From Corynebacterium epidermidicanis (GTDB lineage Bacteria > Actinomycetota > Actinomycetes > Mycobacteriales > Mycobacteriaceae), in NCBI RefSeq assembly GCF_001021025.1, contig NZ_CP011541.1, forward strand, positions 496,001 to 560,000: a stretch of 64,000 bases of DNA, given 5' to 3'. The stretch's first letter is position 1. Each line of letters starts with the position of its first letter. Both the position numbers and the translations under genes were made by a program. The notes under the pieces were generated by a model that worked only from the letters and a program-made list of their open reading frames with translations, was not told the origin of the DNA and ran no database searches. Shown in pieces: positions 1-8,511 of this stretch.

Positions 1-1098
1 CCAGTGGCGGCCTTCGAGTGCGTCGAAAAGCGCATGGCTGGTGTGCAGTACCACCCAGAGGTGCTGCATTCTCCGCACGGACAGGAAGTGCTGGTGCGCT
101 TCCTTACGGAGATCGCAGGTCTGGAGCAGGATTGGACCGCCGCCAACATTGCCGACGAGCTGGTGGAAAAGATTCAGCAGCAAGTCGGACCGGAAGGGCG
201 CGCCATCTGTGGCCTGTCCGGTGGCGTTGACTCCGCGGTGGCGGCAGCGCTCGTGCAGCGCGCCATTGGCGACCGCCTGACCTGCGTTTTCGTGGATCAC
301 GGCCTATTGCGTGCCGGAGAGCGCGAACAAGTGGAAAAGGACTTCGTCGCAGCTACCGGTGCCCGCCTGGTGACCGTCGACGAGCGAGCAGCGTTCCTGG
401 CCAAGCTGGCCGGTGTGACCGAGCCGGAAGCAAAGCGCAAGGCCATCGGCGCAGAGTTCATTCGTTCTTTCGAGCGCGCCGTGGCGTCTGTGCTTGAGGG
501 GCAGGATGTCGGCTACCTGGTTCAGGGCACGCTGTACCCAGATGTTGTCGAGTCCGGCGGAGGCGCTGGCACCGCAAACATCAAATCCCACCACAACGTC
601 GGTGGCCTGCCTGACGACGTCGAATTTGAACTGGTAGAGCCATTGCGTCTGCTGTTCAAGGATGAGGTTCGCGCGGTCGGCCGGGAGCTTGGCCTGCCGG
701 AGGAAATCGTCAACCGTCAGCCGTTCCCAGGCCCAGGCCTCGGCATCCGCATCATCGGCGAAGTCACCGAGGAACGCCTCGAGACCCTGCGCGCAGCCGA
801 CCTCATCGCCCGCACCGAGCTGACCGCCGCTGGCCTCGACAACGAGATCTGGCAGTGCCCAGTCGTGCTGCTTGCCGACGTCCGTTCCGTCGGCGTCCAA
901 GGCGACGGCCGCACCTACGGCCACCCAATCGTGCTGCGCCCAGTGTCCTCTGAAGACGCCATGACCGCCGACTGGACCCGCCTGCCTTACGACGTCCTGG
1001 AAAAAATCTCCACCCGCATCACCAACGAGGTGCCGGATGTCAACCGCGTCGTGCTGGACTGCACCTCCAAGCCACCGGGAACCATCGAGTGGGAATAA
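1..1098 (+). CDS. guaA: GMP synthase (glutamine-hydrolysing), 3' part
   Basis: This is the C-terminal 365 codons of GMP synthase, which aminates XMP to GMP with ATP and glutamine in purine synthesis. The frame is open to the left edge, so the start and most of the glutamine amidotransferase domain lie outside the window. The visible part begins at the end of the amidotransferase domain (GVQYHPEV). It continues with the ATP pyrophosphatase loop [10 protein letters not shown] about 70 residues in, then [19 protein letters not shown] and the dimerisation domain with [10 protein letters not shown]. It ends in the family's usual C-terminus, [11 protein letters not shown] strong terminator follows 17 bases later. 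The family assignment is certain. Confidence 0.98.
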   Translation, partial: PVAAFECVEKRMAGVQYHPEVLHSPHGQEVLVRFLTEIAGLEQDWTAANIADELVEKIQQQVGPEGRAICGLSGGVDSAVAAALVQRAIGDRLTCVFVDHGLLRAGEREQVEKDFVAATGARLVTVDERAAFLAKLAGVTEPEAKRKAIGAEFIRSFERAVASVLEGQDVGYLVQGTLYPDVVESGGGAGTANIKSHHNVGGLPDDVEFELVEPLRLLFKDEVRAVGRELGLPEEIVNRQPFPGPGLGIRIIGEVTEERLETLRAADLIARTELTAAGLDNEIWQCPVVLLADVRSVGVQGDGRTYGHPIVLRPVSSEDAMTADWTRLPYDVLEKISTRITNEVPDVNRVVLDCTSKPPGTIEWE

Positions 1099-1114
1099 GC
1101 CTCTCTTTAGGCTG

Positions 1115-1158
1115 ACTGCACCTAGCGATTCAATTTGCTAGGTGCAGTTTTGTTTTTT
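1115..1158 (+). terminator. Rho-independent terminator of guaA
   Basis: A perfect 12-bp stem (actgcacctagc at 1115-1126 and its complement at 1137-1148) with a 10-base loop is followed by a T-rich run. It starts 17 bases after the guaA stop codon. Confidence 0.9.
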
Positions 1159-1170
1159 GTGAGGCTGCAG

Positions 1171-1306
1171 GTGGGCTGAGGCGGGTTGGTGGTGGGCTGA
1201 GGCGGGTTGCGGCGGGCTCGTGGTGGGCTGAGGCGGGCTGCTCAGAGGAAGCAGCCCAGCGGGCTGAGGCGGGCTGAGGCGGGCTGAGGCGGGCTGAGGC
1301 GGGCTG
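1171..1306. repeat. G-rich tandem decanucleotide repeat
   Basis: Imperfect, then perfect, copies of the 10-base unit gcgggctgag fill the space between guaA and the next gene. The last five units (about 1259-1306) are nearly identical. In the middle, GGGCTGC (1235-1241) and GCAGCCC (1251-1257) can form a hairpin. Both strands can be translated through it, but the product would be pure repeat, so I do not call a gene. One strand is strongly G-biased over the tract. Confidence 0.85.
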
Positions 1307-1319
1307 CAGTAGTGCTAGC

Positions 1320-1398
1320 GCGTCCCTTCGACGTAGTCTGACGACGCAGACTGGCGGAAAAAGGCGAATAAAATTCGATCGAGGTAGTCCGACTACCA
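1320..1398. repeat. Degenerate copy of a dispersed intergenic palindrome (copy A)
   Basis: The left half carries cgtcccttcgacgtagtc and the right half ggtagtccgactacc. These match the arms of the better-preserved elements at 11139-11228 and 31272-31367, but the outer part of the right arm has decayed. It lies directly after a simple-sequence repeat, in a gap between two co-oriented genes. Confidence 0.6.
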
Positions 1399-1509
1399 TG
1401 AACCGACGCGGTAGCAGGTCTGAAGCAAAAATGCGGCGCGCTCAACAGTCGGCCCGGAGACGGACGGAGAACCAACCCCACATGCATGGGCAAACGTAGA
1501 CTTAGATGC

Positions 1510-2322
1510 ATGTCAAATATCTTCATCACCGGTGCTAGCTCAGGGATCGGCTTCGAGACCGCCAAGGCGCTCGCGCTTCGTGGCCACACAGTTTTCGCAG
1601 CTGCTCGCAGGTTGGACAAGCTGGAAAAGCTTCGGGATTTCCAAATCGTTCCAGTTGAGCTGGACGTCACTAGCACGGAGTCCATCGAAAAGGCCGTCCA
1701 AACAGTTCAGGAGCAGGCGGGACGCATCGACGTACTTATCAACAATGCGGGGTTCGGATTCTACGGTGCCCTCGAAGATGTCGATATCGCAGACGCGCGT
1801 CAGCAATTCGATGTCAATGTCTTTGGACTCATGGAATTGACCAAGGTTGTTCTGCCGATCATGCGCACACAGGGGAGCGGGCGCATCATCAATACCTCAT
1901 CCATGGGCGGCCGAATGGTGGCTTACTTCGGCGGTTGGTATCACGCCTCGAAGTACGCCGTCGAGGCACTTAGCGACGCCCTTCGTATGGAAACCGCAGG
2001 CCACAACATTGATGTCGTGCTAATCGAACCTGGCGCGATCAAGACCCCATGGGGAGCAATCGCTGCCGACAACCTGGAAAAGGCATCCGGCGCCGGCGCC
2101 TATGCGAAGGAGGCCAAGCGGGCGTCGGCAAGCATGCGGAAGATGTACGAAGGGTCGATGATTTCCGATCCCGCGGTAGTGGTGAAAGCGATGGTTCAGG
2201 CGGTCGAGGCCAAGCGGCCAAAGGCGCGCTACCTCATTGGGTTTGGGGCGAAACCGCTGGTCTTTGCGCATGCCGTGCTGCCGAACAAGCTTTTCGACGC
2301 CATCATGCGACGGGCGGTGTAG
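1510..2322 (+). CDS. Short-chain dehydrogenase/reductase
   Basis: A classical SDR of 270 residues, which would catalyse NAD(P)-dependent oxidoreduction of an unknown substrate in the cytoplasm. The cofactor motif GASSGIG sits near residue 8, NNAG follows about 80 residues in, and the catalytic Ser and YHASK (Tyr and Lys) follow NTSSMGGRMV. The length is typical of single-domain SDRs. I chose ATG 1510 because the protein then begins MSNIFITGASSGIG, as family members usually do. An in-frame ATG at 1486 would add eight basic residues, and neither start has a clear ribosome site. It ends 9 bases before the following regulator gene, so the two may be co-transcribed. Whether it takes part in sugar metabolism is unknown. 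Confidence 0.85.
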   Translation: MSNIFITGASSGIGFETAKALALRGHTVFAAARRLDKLEKLRDFQIVPVELDVTSTESIEKAVQTVQEQAGRIDVLINNAGFGFYGALEDVDIADARQQFDVNVFGLMELTKVVLPIMRTQGSGRIINTSSMGGRMVAYFGGWYHASKYAVEALSDALRMETAGHNIDVVLIEPGAIKTPWGAIAADNLEKASGAGAYAKEAKRASASMRKMYEGSMISDPAVVVKAMVQAVEAKRPKARYLIGFGAKPLVFAHAVLPNKLFDAIMRRAV

Positions 2323-2331
2323 CAAAACATC

Positions 2332-3291
2332 GTGGATTCCAAGGACAACTCCGCCATTGACGCAGCTCGTCTGTACTACTTGCTGGACCTGTCGCAATCG
2401 GAGGTCGCGAAGGAGCTCGGTGTTTCGCGGCCGACGGTGTCTAAGTTGCTAACGTACGCACGCGAGAAGGGCTTCGTGCGCATAGAAATTGACGATCCCC
2501 GCGAGTCAGGTTCCGATCTCGCTTCCCAGCTGAAGCAACAGTTTGGGCTCGATGAAGTGGTGGTCGCGCCGGGGCGTGCCCGCGACGCCGCCGATGTCAA
2601 CGCTGCCATCGGCCGACTGGGTGCCCAAACCTTGCAGAGCTTGCTTGACGACGGCACCGTGCTGGGAGTCAGTTGGGGCAGGACAATGTATTCAATTGCC
2701 CGGCATCTTGAATTCCAAAATTTGCGGAATGTGGAAGTCGTGCAGTTGAAGGGTGGGATGTCACATTCTGGGAAAGCTACGCATGACTTCGAGACGATCG
2801 ACCTGTTCTGCCGGGCGCTGAACGCTCATGCCTCGTTGTTGCCGTTGCCTGCGGTTTTCCAGAATCGTGAAGTGAAGTCTCTGGTTGAAGCAGAGCCACA
2901 CATCCGTTCGGTGATGGATCGAGGTGCGCACGCAGATGTAGTCGTGTTTACCGTGGGGGCGGCTACTCCAGATTCCGTGCTTTTCCAGCTTGGCTACTTT
3001 TCCGAGGAGGACAAAGCCAAAATATTGACAAATGCCGTTGGTGACATTTGTTCACGTTGGGTGGATTTGCGGGGAAATATTTGCTGCCCCGATGTGGACT
3101 CTCGGACGGTAGGGATTTCACTTGAAGGACTAAAGAGCCGTCCGGTTCGTCTTCTTGTGGCGGGAGGATTGGAAAAGGCCGAGGCTATCGAAGTGGCGCT
3201 GCGTAATGGTTACGCCTCCCATCTTGTGATTGATGCCATTACAGGCGAGAAAGTACTTCAGATTAGTTCCCAAATGGGGGCACATTTGTAA
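2332..3291 (+). CDS. SorC/DeoR-type sugar-binding transcriptional regulator of the deoxyribose operon
   Basis: This 319-residue protein has an N-terminal helix-turn-helix (SQSEVAKELGVSRPTVSKLLTYA, about residues 21-43). A C-terminal SorC-type sugar-phosphate-binding domain follows, with the GVSWGRTMYSIA and GDICSRWVDLRG segments typical of the family. Such proteins bind palindromes as tetramers and are released by a phosphorylated sugar. Here the likely effector is deoxyribose 5-phosphate, inferred from the next genes. The start is GTG 2332. A 15/16-bp-arm palindrome lies 20 bases after its stop, over the promoter of deoC, and is the probable operator. The corynebacterial deoxyribose regulators known as DeoR are of this type. 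The family call is firm and the ligand is inference. Confidence 0.85.
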   Translation: MDSKDNSAIDAARLYYLLDLSQSEVAKELGVSRPTVSKLLTYAREKGFVRIEIDDPRESGSDLASQLKQQFGLDEVVVAPGRARDAADVNAAIGRLGAQTLQSLLDDGTVLGVSWGRTMYSIARHLEFQNLRNVEVVQLKGGMSHSGKATHDFETIDLFCRALNAHASLLPLPAVFQNREVKSLVEAEPHIRSVMDRGAHADVVVFTVGAATPDSVLFQLGYFSEEDKAKILTNAVGDICSRWVDLRGNICCPDVDSRTVGISLEGLKSRPVRLLVAGGLEKAEAIEVALRNGYASHLVIDAITGEKVLQISSQMGAHL

Positions 3292-3300
3292 TTTAGGGTA

Positions 3301-3356
3301 TTGACATATGTTCCACTCGGTGTGAATCTAAATGTGTCTTAACACATCGAGTGGAA
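3301..3356 (+). promoter_or_regulatory. deo operon promoter with palindromic operator
   Basis: A consensus -35 box TTGACA lies at 3301-3306. A large inverted repeat has arms 3311-3326 (ttccactcggtgtgaa) and 3341-3356 (aacacatcgagtggaa), two mismatches in 16, covering the spacer and -10 region. The placement suits repression by the SorC-type protein encoded just upstream. The -10 hexamer is weak (about 3324-3330). Confidence 0.75.
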
Positions 3357-3365
3357 GGTTCTGTG

Positions 3366-4019
3366 ATGCAGGACGCAAAACTAATTGACCATACCCTTCT
3401 TGTCGCGACGGCACGTAAGGCTGACATCGACACCCTGGTTGCCGAAGCAAAAGAGTTCGGCTTCGCCTCGGTGTGCGTCAATCCGGTGTGGGTGGCGCGC
3501 TGCGCAGCAGGCTTGGCTGGCACTGACGTAAAAGTCTGCACCGTCATCGGATTCCCGCTTGGGGCGAACACCACTGCCACAAAAGCTCGGGAAGCTGAGG
3601 AAGCCGTAGCCAATGGTGCAGGTGAAGTTGACATGGTAATCAACATTGGTGCTGCTCTCGACGGCAACTGGGATGCAGTTGAGGCGGACATCCGGGCGGT
3701 TGTCAAGGCCGTCCCCGCAGAGACCGTGGTCAAGGTCATCGTGGAAACGTGCTACTTGGATGACCCGCAAATCGTGGAAGCCTCCATGCGAGCGGTGGCA
3801 GCTGGCGCAGACTTTGTGAAAACCTCCACGGGATTTGGCACCGCAGGGGCAACTGAACATCATGTCAAGCTCATGCGGGAAACCGTCGGACCTCAGGTGG
3901 GCGTTAAAGCATCCGGTGGTATCCGTACCCGCGAAGACTTTGAGAAAATGAAGGCAGCGGGCGCAAACCGGATCGGAGCTTCCAAGGGCGTGGAGATCAT
4001 CACCGGCGGTGCACAATGA
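3366..4019 (+). CDS. deoC: Deoxyribose-phosphate aldolase
   Basis: A 217-residue class I aldolase that splits 2-deoxyribose 5-phosphate into glyceraldehyde 3-phosphate and acetaldehyde. The Schiff-base lysine is in [11 protein letters not shown], and the second conserved lysine is in [10 protein letters not shown]. Upstream motifs DHTLL and [11 protein letters not shown] are also typical. ATG 3366 is preceded by ggaagg seven bases upstream; earlier in-frame GTG codons overlap the operator palindrome and are unlikely. The stop overlaps the permease start by four bases (ATGA), so translation is coupled. Lying first behind the operator, it is the core enzyme of the pathway the operon encodes. 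Confidence 0.97.
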   Translation: MQDAKLIDHTLLVATARKADIDTLVAEAKEFGFASVCVNPVWVARCAAGLAGTDVKVCTVIGFPLGANTTATKAREAEEAVANGAGEVDMVINIGAALDGNWDAVEADIRAVVKAVPAETVVKVIVETCYLDDPQIVEASMRAVAAGADFVKTSTGFGTAGATEHHVKLMRETVGPQVGVKASGGIRTREDFEKMKAAGANRIGASKGVEIITGGAQ

Positions 4020-5323
4020 CCACGCTGATCAAGGACCGAACCATCCAGCAGCAGGATGGCTATTTGGATAAGATCCCGTGGTTCCAATTCATCCTAATCT
4101 CCATCTGCTTCCCCATGTGGGGCGCGGCTGCTTCGCTGAACGACATTCTGATCACGCAGTTTAAGTCGATCTTTACGCTTTCGGATTTCGCCTCCGCATT
4201 CGTACAATCGGCGTTTTATGGTGGCTATTTCTTGATCGCAATTCCGGCATCCCGCGTGATCAAGAAATACAGCTACAAACTCTCAATCTTGATCGGGCTG
4301 TCGCTCTACATCGTCGGCTGCACGCTGTTCTTCCCAGCGTCGCACATGGCAACCTATTCTGTCTTCCTCGTGGCGCTATTCGCCATCGCGGTTGGATTGT
4401 CTTTCCTTGAGACTTCCTGCAACACCTATTCCACGATGCTTGGCCCACAGTCCAGCTCGACGCTGCGGCTCAACATCTCCCAGACCTTCTATCCGCTCGG
4501 ATCAATCTTCGGAATTTTGTTGGGCAAATACCTCGTATTCACCGAAGGTGATGCCCTACATGAACAAATGGCCGCGATGAGCGCGGATGAGCAAACCGCC
4601 TTCGCACAAGAGATGTTGCAGCGAACCCTGATGCCTTACCAGTTCATCATCATGGTGCTGGTGGTCCTACTGATCATCGTGGCGCTGACACAAATGCCTA
4701 GCTGCAAGCCATTGCGCGATGCCACGCACGAGGCTACCGCATCCATTGGCGAAACGCTGACCTACCTGGCCGGTAACGTGCGTTTCCGCCGTGGCATTCT
4801 CACGCAATTCCTGTACGTCGGTATGCAGACTGCAGTGTGGTCTTTCACGATTCGCCTGGCGCTCAATCTGGATACGTCACTCAATGAACGCTCGGCTTCG
4901 ACGTTCATGATCTTCGCCTTCATCGCCTTCTTCCTGGGCAAGTTCCTCGCGAATATCTTCATGTCCAAGATTGATCCGAATCTCGTGCTCATCGGGTACT
5001 CGGTCTTGGGCTGCCTGTCCTTGCTCTACGTGATGTTTGTGCCAAATATTTCCGCGGTATATGCCGCCATCATTGCCTCGGGCTTGTTTGGGCCCTGCTG
5101 GGCCACCATCTACTCCCGGACATTGGATGCCATCGAGGACAAACGCCACACCGAAACTGGCGGTGCCGTCATCGTGATGTCGATTATCGGTGGTGCGGTG
5201 GTACCGCTCATTCAAGGCTTGGTTTCTGACAAAACCGGTTCCATGCAGCTCGCTTTCGGGGTGTCCCTCGTGTGCTTCGCTGCAGTCTTGATTCATTTCA
5301 TTCGCCTATACAAGGAGGCATAG
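4016..5323 (+). CDS. FucP-family MFS sugar:proton symporter (probable deoxyribose permease)
   Basis: A 435-residue major facilitator with about 12 hydrophobic segments. It resembles the L-fucose:H+ symporter (FucP) family, seen in the N-terminal [25 protein letters not shown], the central [16 protein letters not shown] and the later [11 protein letters not shown]. DeoP permeases of deoxyribose operons belong to this family, so 2-deoxyribose is the likely cargo. This is inferred from family and position, not from specificity residues. It overlaps deoC by four bases, and the ribosome site for the next gene lies within its last codons. It acts in the cytoplasmic membrane as the entry step. Confidence 0.85.
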   Translation: MTTLIKDRTIQQQDGYLDKIPWFQFILISICFPMWGAAASLNDILITQFKSIFTLSDFASAFVQSAFYGGYFLIAIPASRVIKKYSYKLSILIGLSLYIVGCTLFFPASHMATYSVFLVALFAIAVGLSFLETSCNTYSTMLGPQSSSTLRLNISQTFYPLGSIFGILLGKYLVFTEGDALHEQMAAMSADEQTAFAQEMLQRTLMPYQFIIMVLVVLLIIVALTQMPSCKPLRDATHEATASIGETLTYLAGNVRFRRGILTQFLYVGMQTAVWSFTIRLALNLDTSLNERSASTFMIFAFIAFFLGKFLANIFMSKIDPNLVLIGYSVLGCLSLLYVMFVPNISAVYAAIIASGLFGPCWATIYSRTLDAIEDKRHTETGGAVIVMSIIGGAVVPLIQGLVSDKTGSMQLAFGVSLVCFAAVLIHFIRLYKEA

Positions 5324-5325
5324 CA

Positions 5326-6324
5326 ATGTATAAGGTTCCACTGCACAGAGGCACGTACTCCGCGGAGACCACCCTGCTGAGCTCATCCGAATTTACCGTC
5401 ACCGCCTGGACCTATAGCTCCGGAGTCGAAGCAGTGCGGATCCGCAACAGCCGTGGTTTTGTAGAGGTCTTGCCCTTCATGGGGCAGATAATCTGGGAGG
5501 CCAACTTTGACGGCACCTCGTTGACCATGAAGAACATGTTCACCGAGCCAAAGCCTGCCGACGTCATCGTGGACACCTACGGCTGTTTCGCTTTCCACTC
5601 TGGATTGCTCAGCGCTGGGTGCCCCGCTCCCGACGACTCACATCCACTCCATGGAGAGTTTCCCTGCGCGCCTTTCGACGAGGCCTGGCTGGAAATTACC
5701 GAAAACAGTGTAGCGATCTCGGGTTCCTACACCTACGTGCAGGGCTTCGGTCATCACTACGAGGCAGTGCCAGTGGTGCGTTTAGGTGCCGGGGAAGCCC
5801 AGTTCGATATCGACCTTGCGGTAACGAATAAGAGCAAGTACCAGCCGATGCCACTGCAGTACATGTGTCATATGAACTATGCCTACGTCGATAATGCCCG
5901 GTTTGGCGGCAACGTGCCGGACGATGCCTTTAAGCTGCGGGAGTCAGTGCCAGCGCACGTGCAGCCGACCCCGGAGTGGACGACCTTCAACAAGCAGATT
6001 CTGGGCAAGCCTTATGTCGAATTGTCTGAGCCGGAGAAATATGATCCGGAGATCGTGTGGTTTGCCGAAGATTTGGCGCAATACGGTGAAACAATCGAGG
6101 TAACGATGGGCGACTTTGTTACTTCCTTCGATTCGGCTGAGTTTCCCGTCGCTACCCGTTGGGTGCTGCACAATCCCGATCAGCAAGTGGCAGCATTTGT
6201 GCTACCTGGCACGTGCCGTCCGGAAGGATTCAAAGCGGCGCAGCGGGCAGGAACACTTGTCCAGTTGGCTGCTGGCCAGACGCGTGAGTTCCATGTTCGT
6301 ACCGGCTTGAGGAGCGAAAAATGA
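5326..6324 (+). CDS. DUF4432 / aldose 1-epimerase-like protein (DeoX-like)
   Basis: A 332-residue protein of the DUF4432 family, which has the galactose-mutarotase fold. In enterobacterial deoxyribose operons the comparable gene is deoX, thought to act as a mutarotase on the sugar; that function is inference here. Visible features are the FMGQIIWEANFDG strand pair near the N-terminus, LHGEFPCAPFDEAW with a candidate catalytic His, and the MCHMNYAYVDNA segment. ATG 5326 is chosen because AAGGAGG lies nine bases upstream, inside the end of the permease gene. The stop overlaps the kinase start (ATGA), so the gene is part of the same tight operon. Confidence 0.8.
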   Translation: MYKVPLHRGTYSAETTLLSSSEFTVTAWTYSSGVEAVRIRNSRGFVEVLPFMGQIIWEANFDGTSLTMKNMFTEPKPADVIVDTYGCFAFHSGLLSAGCPAPDDSHPLHGEFPCAPFDEAWLEITENSVAISGSYTYVQGFGHHYEAVPVVRLGAGEAQFDIDLAVTNKSKYQPMPLQYMCHMNYAYVDNARFGGNVPDDAFKLRESVPAHVQPTPEWTTFNKQILGKPYVELSEPEKYDPEIVWFAEDLAQYGETIEVTMGDFVTSFDSAEFPVATRWVLHNPDQQVAAFVLPGTCRPEGFKAAQRAGTLVQLAAGQTREFHVRTGLRSEK

Positions 6325-7223
6325 TCGCAGTTGTTGGGTCAAATATGGTTGACCTCATCACCTATATCAATCGAATGCCTGGACCTGGTGAAACGATTGA
6401 GGCCCCAGATTTTCGGATGGGGTGTGGTGGCAAAGGCGCGAATCAGGCAGTGGCTGCTGCGCGCAATGGCGCCGAGGTATTAATGGTTACGCGCGTTGGC
6501 AATGATGCGTTTGCCGCTAATACCAGGGCGAACTTTGTGGCGAATGGGATCTCCACCAAGTATGTCCTCGAGACCGAGGCAACGAGTGGCGTCGCCCCCA
6601 TTTTCGTCGACGAAAGCTCCCAAAATTCGATTCTTATCGTGCAAGGTGCGAACGCACGACTCTCTCCGGAGGATGTCGCAGCAGCTCGTGCGGACCTCGC
6701 ACAGTGCTCACTAATTGTCATGCAGCTGGAGATTCCGCTGCCAACGGTGTACTACACCATTCGGTTGGCCAAGGAACTCGGGGTGCCGGTTCTGCTCAAC
6801 CCCGCACCGGCGCAGCCTGGACTCAAGCTTTCGGAGATTGCGGATTGCACCTATTTCATGCCGAACGAGTCTGAGCTAGCCCTCATCACAGGTATGCCGG
6901 TGACCACTCTGGATGAGGTCAGGGCAGCCGCGGAATTTCTCCGTCGTAAAGGCATTTCCAACGTGATCGTTACCCTCGGTGATCGTGGCGTGCTGTGCCT
7001 AAACGATGATGGCGAAACCTTCACTCCACCGTTCCCCGTCGCCGCGGTGGACACAACCGGTGCTGGCGACGCTTTCATCGGATGTTTTTCCCACGCGATT
7101 GATGCAGGCCTTGAACTGCCGGTTGCTTTGCGACGAGCGGCGTTCTACGCAGCGGATTCCGTAACCAAGCGCGGCACACAGTATTCCTACGCCGAGGCGA
7201 AGGACTTGCAGTTCCCAGCCTGA
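6321..7223 (+). CDS. PfkB-family sugar kinase, probable deoxyribokinase
   Basis: A 300-residue ribokinase-type kinase. The first PfkB signature GGKGANQAVAAARNGAEVLM is near residue 37, and the second, DTTGAGDAFIGCF, carries the catalytic Asp about residue 247. NPAPAQP and PNESELALITG are typical of ribokinases. The operon (deoC, FucP-like permease, DeoX-like epimerase) argues for deoxyribose rather than ribose as substrate. That would produce deoxyribose 5-phosphate, which is both the substrate of DeoC and the likely inducer. It is the last gene of the operon and is followed by a strong terminator. Plain ribokinase activity cannot be excluded from the sequence. Confidence 0.85.
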   Translation: MIAVVGSNMVDLITYINRMPGPGETIEAPDFRMGCGGKGANQAVAAARNGAEVLMVTRVGNDAFAANTRANFVANGISTKYVLETEATSGVAPIFVDESSQNSILIVQGANARLSPEDVAAARADLAQCSLIVMQLEIPLPTVYYTIRLAKELGVPVLLNPAPAQPGLKLSEIADCTYFMPNESELALITGMPVTTLDEVRAAAEFLRRKGISNVIVTLGDRGVLCLNDDGETFTPPFPVAAVDTTGAGDAFIGCFSHAIDAGLELPVALRRAAFYAADSVTKRGTQYSYAEAKDLQFPA

Positions 7224-7239
7224 GTCACTGGATAAAACT

Positions 7240-7297
7240 AAGTGCACCCGGTTTGGCTCCCATCGCTTGATGGGTAGCGCGCACCGGGTGCACTTTT
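7240..7297. terminator. Terminator between the convergent deo operon and esrI
   Basis: Perfect 13-bp arms (aagtgcacccggt at 7240-7252; complement at 7283-7295) enclose a smaller hairpin, cccatcgcttgatggg. A-rich sequence on the left and TTTT on the right suggest it works in both directions between two converging genes. Confidence 0.85.
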
Positions 7298-7306
7298 GGA
7301 CCAGCA

Positions 7307-8377
7307 CTATTGGTTGTGGATGGTGACATTTCCAATGCCGTGGTCAACAACCAAGGTGAGTAGTTTGCCGTCGGCGTCTGGGTGATAGGTGCCGTCCACA
7401 CAGTTGGTGTTGCCGACCCCGGTGTCGCATTCCAGCTTCACTGGGGACGTGGTGGGTAGATAGATGTCGACGTTGCCCACACCGGTGTCTACCTTTACTT
7501 TTCGTTCCGTGCTGAGCGGTGCCAGCTCGGAGAAGTCGAGTTCGACGTTGCCGACACCGAAGTCGTAAGAGTCTTTGAGCTCCATCTCGGTCGTGACAAT
7601 CTCATTTTGGATACCCGGAGTGGTAAGCGGTTGGTCATCCTTTGCAATAAACACCGCAGTGCCTGTCGCCGAGGCGACCATGATGACGGCTGCGGTGGCG
7701 CCACCGATGCCGATGATCCACTTCCACACGGATGACTTCGGTTTTTCCGGTTCCGGAGCTGGCCCTGGATCGGGAAGATGCCAAGCAAATGGCGCTACGC
7801 CAAGCGGATCCCAATCTGGTGGGGTTTGGCGAACGTACGGGTGCGGAAATCCATCGACCGGCTTCAACGAGGAAAAGTCTGGTCCTGGGTCACCGGGGAT
7901 GTCGCTAAGCAAGCCCGCTGGTGGGACCGGGGTGCGCTGGTGCAGGAAGTACCAGACGACGCATGCTGCGAGCGTGGTTACTAGGGAGGAGCTGCCGATG
8001 AAATTGGCGGTGTCGCTAAAGGTGGTGGACCAAAAGATCACGGTGCCGACGATAAGCCACCAGCCGAGTTCGCGTTCCTTCTTGAATTGTTTGCCTTCGG
8101 GCTTGCTCACCGCTTCCAACGGTGAAATCGGCAAGGAATAACGCGGCATGATAAGCCAGGCCAGGAAATACGTGGCGATGCCACCACCGAAGATGCCGAA
8201 AATGACGAAGAGTACGCGGAAAATCGTCGGGTCAAGCTGGTAGCGGACACCGAGCCCCTCGCACACACCGGCGACGTGGCCGTCCCCGCCTTGGTCCTTG
8301 GGGATTCGAGGAGGGCGGGTGGCCCACATCTGACGGAAGGTTTCCTGGAAATCGGTGGAAGTGGTGTTTGTGCTCAT
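7307..8377 (-). CDS. esrI: PspC-domain membrane protein, EsrI-like inhibitor of an envelope-stress two-component system
   Basis: A 356-residue protein with an N-terminal PspC domain (GGDGHVAGVCEGLGVRYQLDP, followed by a hydrophobic hairpin). Further membrane segments follow, including WIIGIGGATAAVIMVASATGTAVFI. The C-terminal region is a predicted extracytoplasmic beta-rich domain with repeated GVGNVxxxxP motifs (VGVGNVELD, DTGVGNVDIY, DTGVGNTNC, DHGIGNVTI), as in LiaF/toastrack proteins. It is divergent from a PspC-bearing kinase and a response regulator. In C. glutamicum this arrangement is EsrISR, where EsrI inhibits the kinase until cell-envelope stress occurs. The architecture is read from the sequence and the role is by analogy. 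Start ATG 8377. Confidence 0.8.
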   Translation of the reverse strand: MSTNTTSTDFQETFRQMWATRPPRIPKDQGGDGHVAGVCEGLGVRYQLDPTIFRVLFVIFGIFGGGIATYFLAWLIMPRYSLPISPLEAVSKPEGKQFKKERELGWWLIVGTVIFWSTTFSDTANFIGSSSLVTTLAACVVWYFLHQRTPVPPAGLLSDIPGDPGPDFSSLKPVDGFPHPYVRQTPPDWDPLGVAPFAWHLPDPGPAPEPEKPKSSVWKWIIGIGGATAAVIMVASATGTAVFIAKDDQPLTTPGIQNEIVTTEMELKDSYDFGVGNVELDFSELAPLSTERKVKVDTGVGNVDIYLPTTSPVKLECDTGVGNTNCVDGTYHPDADGKLLTLVVDHGIGNVTIHNQ

Positions 8378-8410
8378 ACTTTGATTGTGGAAGATTTGGA
8401 ATGAGAAAGC

Positions 8411-8476
8411 ATCAGGGATTCACCTGATTTCCCACCTCAACGTAAAAATCAGGGTTAGCTCAGGGCTTGCCCTGAT
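8411..8476. promoter_or_regulatory. Repeated ATCAGG/CCTGAT palindromes between esrI and esrS
   Basis: The 134-bp divergent gap holds two dyads of the same word: atcaggg (8411-8417) with acctgat (8422-8428), and atcaggg (8448-8454) with ccctgat (8470-8476). Their position between oppositely transcribed genes of one signalling system suggests binding sites for EsrR, giving autoregulation. No footprint is known to me for this exact sequence. Confidence 0.5.
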
Positions 8477-8511
8477 GTCGTAGCCGGGGCGCACGTGTCA
8501 CTATTGATCTC

